Origin: Bacteroidales bacterium
Lineage (GTDB): Bacteria; Bacteroidota; Bacteroidia; Bacteroidales; F082
Reading direction: 5' to 3'
NCBI GenBank assembly: GCA_024710405.1
Contig: JANJUV010000007.1
Span: forward strand, 248,001-312,000
Length of the DNA: 64,000 nucleotides
Shown: in pieces, positions 44,746 through 53,900 of the stretch
Numbering within the stretch: position 1 is the first letter of the stretch
Layout: each line of letters starts with the position of its first letter
Notes under the pieces: model-generated
Seen by the model: the letters and a program-made list of their open reading frames with translations, nothing else
Database searches by the model: none
What the model was told of the DNA's origin: nothing
Position numbers and translations under genes: made by a program

Positions 44746-45054
44746 ATGAATCTGAACGGAAACGAAATTGAGGACAATACATCAAACAACCATTTTGAAC
44801 CCAAAATTGACTTTCCGGTCACCTATATCCTGAAGGTGGTTGTTGATGTCAATCATCCGGGCAGTAATCCCGAGATACTTGTAAAGGAATTACTTAAACA
44901 GCAGCAGATTGCATACAGATGGGTAGGCGAGAAAAAAAGCGGTAAGAATAATTTCCAGAGTTACTCCATCGAAATAACGTTAATTAGCAGAGAATCTATG
45001 CAACGACTCTATTCAGGTTTAAAAACCATCAAATCAGTAAAACTCGCTATCTGA
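44746..45054 (+). CDS. DUF493 (YbeD-like) family protein
   Basis: The 102-residue protein matches DUF493: KIDFPVTYILKVVVD, a central helix, VGEKKSGKNNFQSYSIEITL and LYSGLKTIKSVKLAI. The fold resembles a ferredoxin-like regulatory (ACT-type) domain, and the function is not established. It stands 1 base before crcB on the same strand, so they are co-transcribed. Confidence 0.87.
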   Translation: MNLNGNEIEDNTSNNHFEPKIDFPVTYILKVVVDVNHPGSNPEILVKELLKQQQIAYRWVGEKKSGKNNFQSYSIEITLISRESMQRLYSGLKTIKSVKLAI

Positions 45055-45055
45055 A

Positions 45056-45442
45056 ATGATTAACGGAAAGGTTTTATTGTTGTTGGTAGCCGGTGGTAGC
45101 CTGGGTACGATTATACGGTATTTGATTTACCTTTTAGCCGATAAACATCTAAACCACCTGCTGCCTTGGGGAACATTGATCGTCAACCTGACTGGTTCAC
45201 TTATTATCGGCTTTGCATGGGGTTTCATGGAAAAATCTCATGTCCCCCCTTCTGTCATGCTTTTTCTCTTTATTGGTATACTGGGAAGCTTCACAACTTT
45301 TAGCACTTTTGCCTTCGATAACATGAGTCTTGCTCAGAGTGGAGCTTATAAGATGATGACAATAAACATTTTATTGAATAATATTGGTGGTATAATGTTG
45401 TGTTTTGGTGCTTTTCACTTTGCTAAACTTGTTCTGAAATAA
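45056..45442 (+). CDS. crcB: Fluoride efflux channel CrcB/Fluc
   Basis: The 128-residue protein has four membrane helices and the Fluc signatures: GGSLGTIIRYLIY, the NLTGSLIIGF helix with its conserved asparagine, and GSFTTFSTFAFD, which includes the TFSTF polar track and phenylalanines lining the fluoride pore. Dual-topology dimers export fluoride. It is the single-gene form, so a homodimer is expected. No fluoride riboswitch can fit, since DUF493 ends one base upstream. Confidence 0.95.
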   Translation: MINGKVLLLLVAGGSLGTIIRYLIYLLADKHLNHLLPWGTLIVNLTGSLIIGFAWGFMEKSHVPPSVMLFLFIGILGSFTTFSTFAFDNMSLAQSGAYKMMTINILLNNIGGIMLCFGAFHFAKLVLK

Positions 45443-45451
45443 AAAAAGGTC

Positions 45452-46021
45452 ATGCACGACATTGAACCACACTTTGGCTGGAGGCACCTGTATGTTGCTG
45501 CCCACGATCCGCGATCGCCCTTTTTCAGAAGGAAATACAGCGAGTTTTATTTCAGCAATACAGTTTACAACTATTATATTCACCCTCAATGGGATGCTTT
45601 CGGTTCGCAGACATTGTACCTTAAAATTCTTAACTGCAGTTACGATCTCAGGTATTGTGTCCTTGAACTGCTCGGAGAATGGAACGACCTGATATACAAT
45701 GATATCATGTATCTGTACCGTAATGTTATTGAGCCATTGCTTGATGCCGGAATCCGCTACTTCATTCTGATCGGTGAAAACGTTCTCAACTTTCATGTTG
45801 ACGGTGATGATTATTATCAGGAATGGTTTGATAATGTCGAAGATGGCTGGATAACCTGCCTGAATTTCAGGGAACACGTTATCAAGGATTTTGTTGGTGC
45901 ACATCTGGATTACTATCTTGCTTTCGGAGGAAAATTTGACCACTTTAACTGGCGTGGATTACAACCAGACCAACTATTTGCTCAGATCAATGAGCTGGTA
46001 ATGAAAAGACTAAACCCATGA
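45452..46021 (+). CDS. Conserved-looking protein of unknown function (189 residues)
   Basis: I do not recognise the family. The 189-residue protein is acidic and unusually rich in aromatic residues (W, Y, F and H), with no signal peptide or membrane helix. Distinct segments are HFGWRHLYVAAHDPRSPFF, YYIHPQWDAFGSQTLYLKIL, FILIGENVLNFHVDGDDYY and GGKFDHFNWRG. Its stop overlaps the acylphosphatase start in an ATGA and it begins nine bases after crcB, so it is a true operon member. The antisense frame over the same bases is a shadow. Confidence 0.75.
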   Translation: MHDIEPHFGWRHLYVAAHDPRSPFFRRKYSEFYFSNTVYNYYIHPQWDAFGSQTLYLKILNCSYDLRYCVLELLGEWNDLIYNDIMYLYRNVIEPLLDAGIRYFILIGENVLNFHVDGDDYYQEWFDNVEDGWITCLNFREHVIKDFVGAHLDYYLAFGGKFDHFNWRGLQPDQLFAQINELVMKRLNP

Positions 46022-46293
46022 AAACAGTAGAATGCACAGGAATTACTGTTTATGGAAGGGTTCAGGGTGTTGGATTTCGATTCTACACTCACAGAAAAGC
46101 TGTTGAACTAGGTATCAAAGGCTTTGTACAGAATCTACCCGATGGCAGCGTTTATATTGAAGGAGAGGGTGAACATGATGCTTTGTCTGAATTCATCAGC
46201 TGGTGCCGTATCGGTCCTGCATGGGCAAGGGTCATAGATGTTAAGATAAGCACTATGCCTCCAATAGGTTATCAGGAATTCAAAATAAAATAG
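46018..46293 (+). CDS. acyP: Acylphosphatase
   Basis: The 91-residue protein has both acylphosphatase signatures: GRVQGVGFRFYTHRKA, with the catalytic arginine of GVGFR, and GFVQNLPDGSVYIEGEGE, with the catalytic asparagine replaced in context QNLPDGSV. The family hydrolyses carboxyl-phosphate bonds of small acyl phosphates in the cytoplasm. The length is standard. Its start overlaps the stop of the unknown 189-residue gene. Confidence 0.93.
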   Translation: MKTVECTGITVYGRVQGVGFRFYTHRKAVELGIKGFVQNLPDGSVYIEGEGEHDALSEFISWCRIGPAWARVIDVKISTMPPIGYQEFKIK

Positions 46294-46299
46294 TTTCTG

Positions 46300-46803
46300 C
46301 TATTGAGTTTTCTCCTGCATCAGCTCATCCAGAATCTCCGTCATAAAAGCTTTGGCTAACTGCCCGATTTCAGGTGCAACAGATTCTGGTGGCCCTGCAA
46401 CAACCAAAGTGTTAGGTTTGAAACGCTTTATCCATTCCAAAACCTTGCTCATTGACCTGTCATCTGCCGGATCAACCTGCAACAAAGGCTTGTTCTTCAT
46501 GATGGCAAGCTGCAAGGTCAAGATAGTACCTGCATCAGCATCAATTACTTCAGGCAGCAGCAGTAATACTGCATCAGCTTCTTCGACGTTTCGCTGTGTT
46601 CTGAGGGATCGGGGGAGGTCGGGTGTCTGCGGACTTCGATCTGTTTCTGTTTCTTTCAGGTTGAAATGTTCTGGAATAGGACCTGCCTCATTTATACAAC
46701 CCGGAGGACACCATCCACCTGTTTCAATCCCTAACTCATGTGCTGCCTCAAGTGCACCTGTATCGACACCGGTCTGTCCGCCGCTGATTATTTTCATCAT
46801 CAT
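46300..46803 (-). CDS. Putative molybdenum-carrier/SLOG-superfamily protein
   Basis: The 167-residue protein opens with IISGGQTGVDTGALEAAHEL, the nucleotide-binding Rossmann signature of the putative molybdenum-carrier family (SLOG superfamily). GWCPPGCINEAGPIP, TQRNVEEADAVLLL and GTILTLQLA follow. Related proteins bind molybdenum cofactor or nucleotide derivatives; biochemical function here is uncertain. Several adjacent ATGs exist at the start (MMMK). It lies convergent to acylphosphatase and 11 bases downstream of mnmD. Confidence 0.82.
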   Translation of the reverse strand: MMMKIISGGQTGVDTGALEAAHELGIETGGWCPPGCINEAGPIPEHFNLKETETDRSPQTPDLPRSLRTQRNVEEADAVLLLLPEVIDADAGTILTLQLAIMKNKPLLQVDPADDRSMSKVLEWIKRFKPNTLVVAGPPESVAPEIGQLAKAFMTEILDELMQEKTQ

Positions 46804-46814
46804 TAATGTTTATA

Positions 46815-47507
46815 TTATGCATTGTTAAGATTACTTAGTTTAGTTGCCCTCAGCATATGCCGCTTACCTGGAGGACCTGTCAGGCGCTCCACCACAAAAC
46901 CGGCCTGTCGCAGGGCTTGCTTAACTACACCACGTGAAGAATATGTCACTAATACTCCAAAATGTTTCATGGATGCATACATTCGGTTAAAAACCTCAAC
47001 ACTCCAGAGATTTGGCTGTACCGCAGGACTAAAAGCATCGAAATAAATCAAATGATAATAATCTGGTTCCGGGATAAAATCCTCTATCAATGCCATTCGC
47101 TTAAACAGTGTAAAGCATTCTGAAATCGCAACAATTTCGCCCCACGGAGCAACCTGAATCTTCTTAAAGGTTAACTCTGCTCCTGCTATTCCTAAAAAAC
47201 GGGCGTAGTTTAATTCCATTACCAGTTCAGGATCCAGCGGACAACAATCAACTGCTTCATAGTACAAACTTATAGGACCATCACACGAATGAAAGCTCAA
47301 AAGTGCATTTAAACCTGTGCCGAAACCAATCTCAAGTATGTTAATTTGATTATGCATGCTCATCAATGGCTTCAGTCCACCTGAGATAAATATGTGTTGT
47401 GACTCAGTTGTTGCACCGAACAGCGAATGGTAATGTTCACCGGTTGCTGCATCCAACAGTGTTTTGCTGCCATCTGCAGTTGTAACAATTTTGGGTAACT
47501 CAGTCAT
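46815..47507 (-). CDS. mnmD: tRNA 5-methylaminomethyl-2-thiouridine methyltransferase, MnmD type
   Basis: The ATG at 47507 is preferred over a TTG at 47522 because MTELPKIVTTADGS is the usual MnmD start. The 230-residue protein has EHYHSLFGATTESQHIFI, the SAM motif ILEIGFGTGLNALL, and YFDAFSPAVQPNLWSVEVF, which is the DUF752/MnmD signature, ending GPPGKRHMLRATK. It corresponds to the methyltransferase half of MnmC, finishing mnm5s2U34 in tRNA; the oxidase half is absent. It overlaps the end of the upstream lipoprotein gene by a few bases. Confidence 0.93.
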   Translation of the reverse strand: MTELPKIVTTADGSKTLLDAATGEHYHSLFGATTESQHIFISGGLKPLMSMHNQINILEIGFGTGLNALLSFHSCDGPISLYYEAVDCCPLDPELVMELNYARFLGIAGAELTFKKIQVAPWGEIVAISECFTLFKRMALIEDFIPEPDYYHLIYFDAFSPAVQPNLWSVEVFNRMYASMKHFGVLVTYSSRGVVKQALRQAGFVVERLTGPPGKRHMLRATKLSNLNNA

Positions 47508-48756
47508 GGATATAGCTGGCAACCGTTAATAATGTTGGTATGCCCTGAAAAGTTAAACTGGCATTTCCGTAATGATGCAAATTGTTTCCTGAAGAGAAAT
47601 AAGTATTTCCTTCGTGTACGATTCCATCTGTAATCATTTGTTGGACAACAAGCCGCGTTACGTATCCATTTGATATGTCAAGTTCAGAAAGATGTGTGGT
47701 GCAAACCAATAGAAGTTTACCTGCCGAAATCTGCTTTATATGCAACAAATTCGGCAATTGAATTTCATAAAGCGGATCAACAAGTTGGTTTACTTTAGTT
47801 AATCTATTTATCATTAGCGTATTGCCCATATAGTGGGCTGTGATGATACTATATCCATCTTCCTCAAACATTCCAATCAGATTATCATCAATATGAATAC
47901 TTCTGAACATTGATAGCGTGCCCTGATAAAATAATCCTAAGGTTTTTTGTTGTGTATTTCTGGACTTTTGCCACACATAAATATATTCTCCATCAGACAT
48001 CACCATAAGCGGCTCATTGTCCATATTTTCTTGATTTACAGCTAATGTTTGACCATTAAGCGCATGCAATAGACGGAGAATACCCGATTTTTCTGCAACA
48101 ACTAGTTTATCAGCATGAAAAGCCATATGATTTATCTTTAGTTCGGGCATGGGTGCTTCAAAGGACCACTTAAATGCACCTGTTCCGAAATCGTGTGCCA
48201 TAATCTTGGATGGATAGCTCGTGAGTGAATAAACAAGTCCTGTGTTTCCCCCATTGCAGACATGCGTAATCCTTTGGTTGATCAATGCAAGCTTTACAGC
48301 TCCCTCGTTACCGGTAAGTCGGTTTAAAACAAAAGAATCGCTCTTATCTTCAATAAAGAGTAAGCCCGACTTTCGATTAACTGATGCATCTTTTGAAACA
48401 TTTAGATACTTGTTCTTTGAATTAACGCCATCAGATGCCTGAACATATAGCTTAAATTGCGCTGCCGGGTCATTCAAAAAAAAAGCAAAGTCAATTAATG
48501 TATCAGATGCTGTAACATTAAAAGAAACTGTTTGAATAATTGGAATATAGTTGAAATCCACCAGGCCGATTCTAACCGATTTCAGTTGTTTGTTGTGGCT
48601 AATTCTTACAGTAAGTCGGATTTCCTCCTGTTCATAACGATGTCCTTCTGAAGGGAAGATATATTCGATAACCGGTGAGCGGTCATCTGGTTCTTTGGTA
48701 CACCCCAATAAAAACACAGATAAAATCGAAAAACTAAAAATGATTCTAAGTTGCAT
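47500..48756 (-). CDS. Beta-propeller-like lipoprotein of unknown function
   Basis: The ATG at 48756 gives a lipoprotein signal with lipobox FLLGC and a 418-residue product; a frame extension to 48795 is not needed. An Ig-like segment (about 25-110) with SPVIEYIFPSEGHRYEQEEI is followed by repeated four-stranded blades, for example GNTGLVYSLTSYPSKIMAHD, ADKLVVAEKSGILRLLHA and GEYIYVWQKSRN. The repeats suggest a six- or seven-blade propeller. No catalytic motif is visible. It is probably tethered at the envelope and co-transcribed with mnmD. Confidence 0.75.
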   Translation of the reverse strand: MQLRIIFSFSILSVFLLGCTKEPDDRSPVIEYIFPSEGHRYEQEEIRLTVRISHNKQLKSVRIGLVDFNYIPIIQTVSFNVTASDTLIDFAFFLNDPAAQFKLYVQASDGVNSKNKYLNVSKDASVNRKSGLLFIEDKSDSFVLNRLTGNEGAVKLALINQRITHVCNGGNTGLVYSLTSYPSKIMAHDFGTGAFKWSFEAPMPELKINHMAFHADKLVVAEKSGILRLLHALNGQTLAVNQENMDNEPLMVMSDGEYIYVWQKSRNTQQKTLGLFYQGTLSMFRSIHIDDNLIGMFEEDGYSIITAHYMGNTLMINRLTKVNQLVDPLYEIQLPNLLHIKQISAGKLLLVCTTHLSELDISNGYVTRLVVQQMITDGIVHEGNTYFSSGNNLHHYGNASLTFQGIPTLLTVASYIHD

Positions 48757-48781
48757 AAAACAAAGGTATGAATTACCTTTG
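48751..48781. promoter_or_regulatory. Symmetrical divergent promoter pair
   Basis: Positions 48761-48768 read CAAAGGTA and 48774-48781 read TACCTTTG: two identical -7 boxes pointing outward, separated by TGAAT, forming an 8-5-8 perfect palindrome. The + strand promoter has a TTG at 48751-48753, 20 bases upstream of its box. The - strand box lies so close to the ATG at 48756 that its transcript may be leaderless. Confidence 0.65.
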
Positions 48782-48812
48782 ACTGAAATAATCATAATAG
48801 CTTCTACCTGTC

Positions 48813-49520
48813 ATGTTACATCAGTTGAATTTTTCTCAGATATTGTTTATTGACATCGAAACAGTTTCGATACAACCTGATTATGAATCTCTTTCTGATC
48901 AATGGAAGAAACTTTGGGACAAGAAAGCAAGTCATTTGAAATCAGACGATCAGTCAGGTCCGGAAGCATTGTATGACCGTGCCGGGATTTACGCTGAGTT
49001 TGGAAAGATTATCTGCATTTCTGCCGGGTATCTCAACGGCTCAGAGTTCAGGATCAAGTCGTTTTATGGCGATGATGAGAGGTTGCTGCTCGCAGATTTC
49101 GCCCATCTGCTTAACAGACATTTCAGCAGTCAGGATAATATGCTGTGTGCGCACAATGGTAAAGAGTTTGATTTTCCATACATTGCACGACGAATGATTA
49201 TTAATGGCATTGAACTGCCTTTTATGCTTCAGATTGCCGGCAAGAAACCATGGGAGATCAAGCATCTTGACACTATGGAATTATGGAAATTCGGTGACTA
49301 CAAAAATTATACCTCGCTTGAGTTGCTCACTGCAGTTTTTAATATACCAACACCAAAAGATGACATTGACGGCAGCATGGTTGGCAAGGTCTACTGGCAG
49401 GAACACGATCTGGAGCGAATCAGGCACTATTGTCAGAAGGATGTGCTGGCTGTTGCACAACTCCTAAGGCGTTATCTTAATCTGCCGTCAATCATAGATG
49501 AGTCGGTAGTGGTGCTCTAA
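48813..49520 (+). CDS. PolB-like 3'-5' exonuclease (DnaQ/RNase H fold)
   Basis: The 235-residue protein has all DEDDy exonuclease motifs: Exo I LFIDIETVS, Exo II MLCAHNGKEFDFPYIARRM and Exo III YCQKDVLAVAQLL. The intervening WKKLWDKKA and AGIYAEFGKIICISAGY blocks match the predicted PolB-related exonuclease family (Pfam DNA_pol_B_exo2). It degrades DNA from 3' ends with two metals. No polymerase domain is attached. A DUF2779 nuclease gene follows 17 bases later on the same strand, so the two likely work together. Confidence 0.9.
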   Translation: MLHQLNFSQILFIDIETVSIQPDYESLSDQWKKLWDKKASHLKSDDQSGPEALYDRAGIYAEFGKIICISAGYLNGSEFRIKSFYGDDERLLLADFAHLLNRHFSSQDNMLCAHNGKEFDFPYIARRMIINGIELPFMLQIAGKKPWEIKHLDTMELWKFGDYKNYTSLELLTAVFNIPTPKDDIDGSMVGKVYWQEHDLERIRHYCQKDVLAVAQLLRRYLNLPSIIDESVVVL

Positions 49521-49537
49521 TTACCAATTTATTGACA

Positions 49538-50968
49538 ATGTCAAAACATATCCTTTCGAAATCAACATATATCAGAAGTCTTCAGTGTCAGAAATCTTTA
49601 TACCTTCATAAACACCGGCCTTTCCTGCGCGACAGGCTTAGTCCTGAACAGCTTCAGAAATTCAGGAGAGGAACTGATGTTGGAAAGACCGCACATGGTC
49701 TTTTCCCGGATGGTATTGATTTGACTGCCAGATCACCGGGCCAATATGCACAAAAGGTACAGGAAACCAAAGAGGCAATTGCTTCAGGAAAGGTAAATGT
49801 TATTTATGAAGCTGCATTTCAATATGATGAGGTGCTGATCTTTCTGGATATTCTTGTAAAATCTGATGATGGATGGACCGCCTGCGAAGTGAAGAGCTCC
49901 CAAACATTATCTTCGGTGTATTATGCTGATGCGGCCTTACAGTATTACGTGCTAAAGGGTTCCGGAATACGCATCAGTGATTTTCTACTGTTTCATATAA
50001 ACCCGGAGTATAAACTATATGAAGAACTGAATCCGAATGAATTGTTTCGTAGTGAAAGTGTTATTAACCTCGTTGAAAACAAGCTTAACGAAACCAAAAT
50101 TCAGATTGAAACGGCAAAAAGCACACTTAGACTAAAACAATCCCCTGATATACGTATTGGCAGCCATTGCAATAATCCCTATCCATGCGATTTTAAAGGC
50201 CACTGCTGGAAAAACATTCCAAAATATTCAATACTTCAGCTAACAACTTTCGATGATGACGATTTATTTGATTGGTATCACAAAGGCATCAGTGATCCAA
50301 GGGAGGTGGTTAATCTATCCATCAACGAGACACAGAAAAGTCAGATTGATGCTTTAATATCAAGATCAGAATATTACAACTTAAAACTAGCGACAACTCC
50401 ATTTCCGGGTCCACAAGAAAATTATGCGTTTGTGGATGTTCTGTTTTCGAGACCCGCAATTCCGGTAATTTCGGGGAGCAAACCTTACGAATATGTTCCG
50501 GTCGCTGCAGCAGTACTTCATGATGACCAACAAACAGATATAAAATACTTTAAGAATAGTCAGGAGGATATTATAAGTTTCGCAGCATGGATTGATAATA
50601 TATTACATCAGTTTGATCACCTGATCATCTTTGACTCAATCGAACTACTGGCCTTTTGGCAATCAGAATTATTTAAATCAACCACTGCCAATCAGCCACT
50701 CAGCTTCAGTTCGACTGATAAGATACGCTCAATACGTAATTACCTTTACGAAATTCAGTATTTTTATCCTGGTTTGAATTTTCAGTCTGATCAGGCAGCT
50801 TTGTCATTGCATTGCACAGATTTGCCGCCACTAACAGATCGTCATCAAATGATTCATGAAGCTACGACGGCAGACCACAATGAAAATCCGTCAGGCACCG
50901 GGCAAAAAATTCTGGAATATCTTATATCTCTGCAGTTTCTTTATAGTTACATTAGCAGTTTAAAATAG
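49538..50968 (+). CDS. DUF2779-type Fe-S nuclease (Cas4/AddB-like N terminus, degenerate exonuclease C terminus)
   Basis: From the ATG at 49538 the protein has 476 residues. The N-terminal half is PD-(D/E)XK-like: AHGLFPDG, YEAAF, FLDILV, the ACEVKSS lysine motif, and ADAALQYYVL. One N-terminal cysteine (SLQCQKSLYLH) and three in HCNNPYPCDFKGHCW form the four-cysteine Fe-S pattern of Cas4 and AddB. The C-terminal part aligns by eye with the DUF2779 exonuclease domain, but the expected D-x-E is FVDVLF, the Exo II asparagine is replaced (IIFDSIELL) and the Exo III Y..xxD is EYLISLQF. Cytoplasmic nucleic-acid processing is expected; the substrate is unknown. Confidence 0.82.
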   Translation: MSKHILSKSTYIRSLQCQKSLYLHKHRPFLRDRLSPEQLQKFRRGTDVGKTAHGLFPDGIDLTARSPGQYAQKVQETKEAIASGKVNVIYEAAFQYDEVLIFLDILVKSDDGWTACEVKSSQTLSSVYYADAALQYYVLKGSGIRISDFLLFHINPEYKLYEELNPNELFRSESVINLVENKLNETKIQIETAKSTLRLKQSPDIRIGSHCNNPYPCDFKGHCWKNIPKYSILQLTTFDDDDLFDWYHKGISDPREVVNLSINETQKSQIDALISRSEYYNLKLATTPFPGPQENYAFVDVLFSRPAIPVISGSKPYEYVPVAAAVLHDDQQTDIKYFKNSQEDIISFAAWIDNILHQFDHLIIFDSIELLAFWQSELFKSTTANQPLSFSSTDKIRSIRNYLYEIQYFYPGLNFQSDQAALSLHCTDLPPLTDRHQMIHEATTADHNENPSGTGQKILEYLISLQFLYSYISSLK

Positions 50969-50974
50969 GGAACC

Positions 50975-53900
50975 ATGAATCAGAGGCATAGTTATCGATA
51001 TTATTATATATCTCTGATGTCATTAGCGGCAATAATTTTCCTCAATCGGCCTGTTCATTCGCAAAGTGATTTTCGCTTCGAGTACATTAACAAATCAGAC
51101 GGTCTAAGTCAGGGTACTATTAACGCTATTTTTGAAGATCGGGCAGGATTAATGTGGTTTGGAACCAATGACGGTCTAAACCGGTATGATGGCAATCAAG
51201 TGATGGTATTCAGAAGAAACCACCACATCCCTAATAGTCTTCCAAACAATAATATACTATGCATCTCGCAAGATGCTAAGGAGCGAATGTGGATCGGCAC
51301 TAACGGAAATGGTTTGTGTTTTATGGATCCGATCACCGGTAGTTTTTATGACTACCGGAAATTAATTATACATCACGACAGTCTATTCATCGGGAAAAAT
51401 GTCTTCAGCCTGTCCTACGATACGAACAATAATGTTTTGTGGGCAGGGAGCGAACGAGGAATTACAGGATTAGATCTTACCAGGAACGAAATCATCCATT
51501 CCATTGATTTCACAAAAAGGGCGATTGATTCTTTGTTTGTGGGCAATATTTATTCTTTGCTGGCTTTACCCGATGCTTTGTGGATTGGAACCGATATTGG
51601 GGGCTTATTGAAACTGAATCTGAATGACTTTAGCATTAAGTCGATTCCCATTAGCGGAAACAGAAATTTTTCACTTGGAAAAGATCATCGAGGCATGATA
51701 CTCAGAATTGTTTCAGACAAAAAGGGGAAAATCTGGGCATCGTCTTATGGTGATTATCTTCTTGAATTGGATCATGAGAAAAATATTCTGATTCAGTTAC
51801 CTTTACCCGAACACCTTAAAAATCATTCCGTTCATTATCTCAGAGGGTTCGATTTAGTTGGCGACACCGCATTATGGTGTGGCACAACAGGCGGTGGCGT
51901 ATTTATTATTGACCTCCGAACCCTTAATATTGTAACGCTCATGCACAACCCCATCAACAGTCAGGGCATAACATCAAATAGCATCAAGTCAGTTTTCGCA
52001 GATAGCAGAGGAGGTGTTTGGCTTGGCGACAATGGACATGGAATCAACTACTTCTATCCGGTCAATAAAAACATACGCCATTTAAGTCCGGTTTCGGCTT
52101 CTGTTTCAGGTCTTAGTTTCAGAAGTGTCAGAAGCATTTATAAAGACAACGGTATTTTGTGGGTTGGCGGTTATGGGGGCTTTAATGCATTTGATAAAAA
52201 CCATAAGAGAATCATTGTTAATACTGAGGTAGGAAATGCATATTGTATTCATCCCGATGCTGTTGACAAGAACGTATTATGGATTGGTATTGAGGGTGGT
52301 GGTCTCAGAAAAATTGACCGTAAGACAGGGCAGACGCTAAAAGCGTATTCGGCAATTACGGATGGTTCCCTAACCGGGCTATACGGCACAGGGGTGTATT
52401 CTGTAGAAGACAAGAACGAGCATCAACTTTGGATCGGAACTGAAACGGCATTGAATGTTTTCAATAAAACAACCGGAAAAAGCGAATCAGTTTACCATAA
52501 TCCCTCCGATAGGTTTTCTGTGCCTGGTGGCAAAATAAGGGTGATATATACTGATTCTAAGAACCGTACATGGATAGGCACACTTGGCGGAGGAATAGGA
52601 TACATGAAAGATAACAGTTTTATTTTTAACAACTTCAGATACGAACCAAACAATAACCAATCAATAAGTTCAGATATTATTTACAGCATTTATGAGTCTT
52701 CAGATGGAAAGATCTACGTAGGGACAGACAACGGACTTAATGTATTCAATGAGAACAGCTACACCTTTAGTCATATCAGCACAGCTGACGGACTTATCAA
52801 TGATGTTGTTTACGGAATTATTGAAGATGTGGACGGCGAACTGTGGCTTAGCACTAATGAAGGCATAAGTTGTTATAACCCAATTACCGGAACGGTCAGA
52901 AATTTCGATCAGGATGACGGTTTGCAGGCCAATGAGTTTAATAGTGGGGCATACTTTAAGGATAGTGATGGATATTTTTATTTCGGAGGAATAAATGGAG
53001 TCAGTGTATTCAAACCCAGTGAACTGAGAAGCAACAATCAAATTCCGGAAGTAATTTTCACCAGCCTTCGTATTGGCAACGAAGTTGCTATGATTGACCC
53101 GCCGATAACCAAAGCCAAAGAAATCAGGCTGGATTACAAAAATCAATCATTCACACTTGAATTTGCCGCACTCAATTATTACAAACCAAAAAAGAACCAG
53201 TATGCTTACCGCATCCGCAACATACAGGATAAATGGATAAACTTAGGCAACCAGAACAGCATTGAGATTGCAAATTTGGGATATGGCACTTTCTATATTG
53301 ACGTGATCGCCTCAAACAACGATGGAAAATGGAACTATCAGGGTAAAACAATAAAAGTTGTTATTCCTCCTCCTTATTGGGCTCAGTGGTGGTTCAGACT
53401 GCTTATGATTGTCATTGTGATTACGATAATTGTCATAATATTCCTGTTAAGAATCAGAAATCTCGACCTGAAAAAGAAGAAACTCGAATCGTTGATAAAC
53501 GATCGAACCAGTGAACTCAAAAATGCAAATTCGTTATTAAAAGAAGAAATTGAATCTAGAATGAAGACTGAGCATGAGTTGCGCGAAGCCAACAAAACCA
53601 AAGATCGTTTCTTCTCGATTATAGCCCACGACCTTAAAAGCCCGTTTACCTCACTACTTGGTCTTTCAGAGATGCTTCACAATGAGTTCGACAGCTTTGA
53701 AAAAGACGAAATTCGCGAATTGCTTTCAGCTTTAAAGAAAAGCAGTGAAGATTTATATAACCTGCTTCAAAATCTGCTTAATTGGTCGATGACCCAACGC
53801 AAAACATTGAGATTAAGTCCTGAACCAATATCTATGCACGCAGCATGTGAAGAGGTTTTTCAGTGGTTTGCAGCCCAGGCCCGTCATAAATCAATTTCGC

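Noticed and set aside
45056-45060. Possible fluoride riboswitch before crcB
   Set aside because: DUF493 ends one base before the crcB start, leaving no leader; nothing like the aptamer was seen before DUF493 either.
45371-45943. 190-codon - strand frame over crcB and the unknown operon gene
   Set aside because: Antisense to crcB and to a gene with 4-base operon overlaps; no recognisable domain.
46352-46828. 158-codon + strand frame antisense to the molybdenum-carrier-like gene
   Set aside because: The - strand product has a clear Rossmann signature, whereas this frame is serine-rich shadow sequence.
49538-50968. Cas4 gene of a CRISPR-Cas locus
   Set aside because: The N-terminal nuclease pattern is Cas4-like, but there are no cas genes or repeat arrays anywhere in the window, and the length and C terminus fit DUF2779.
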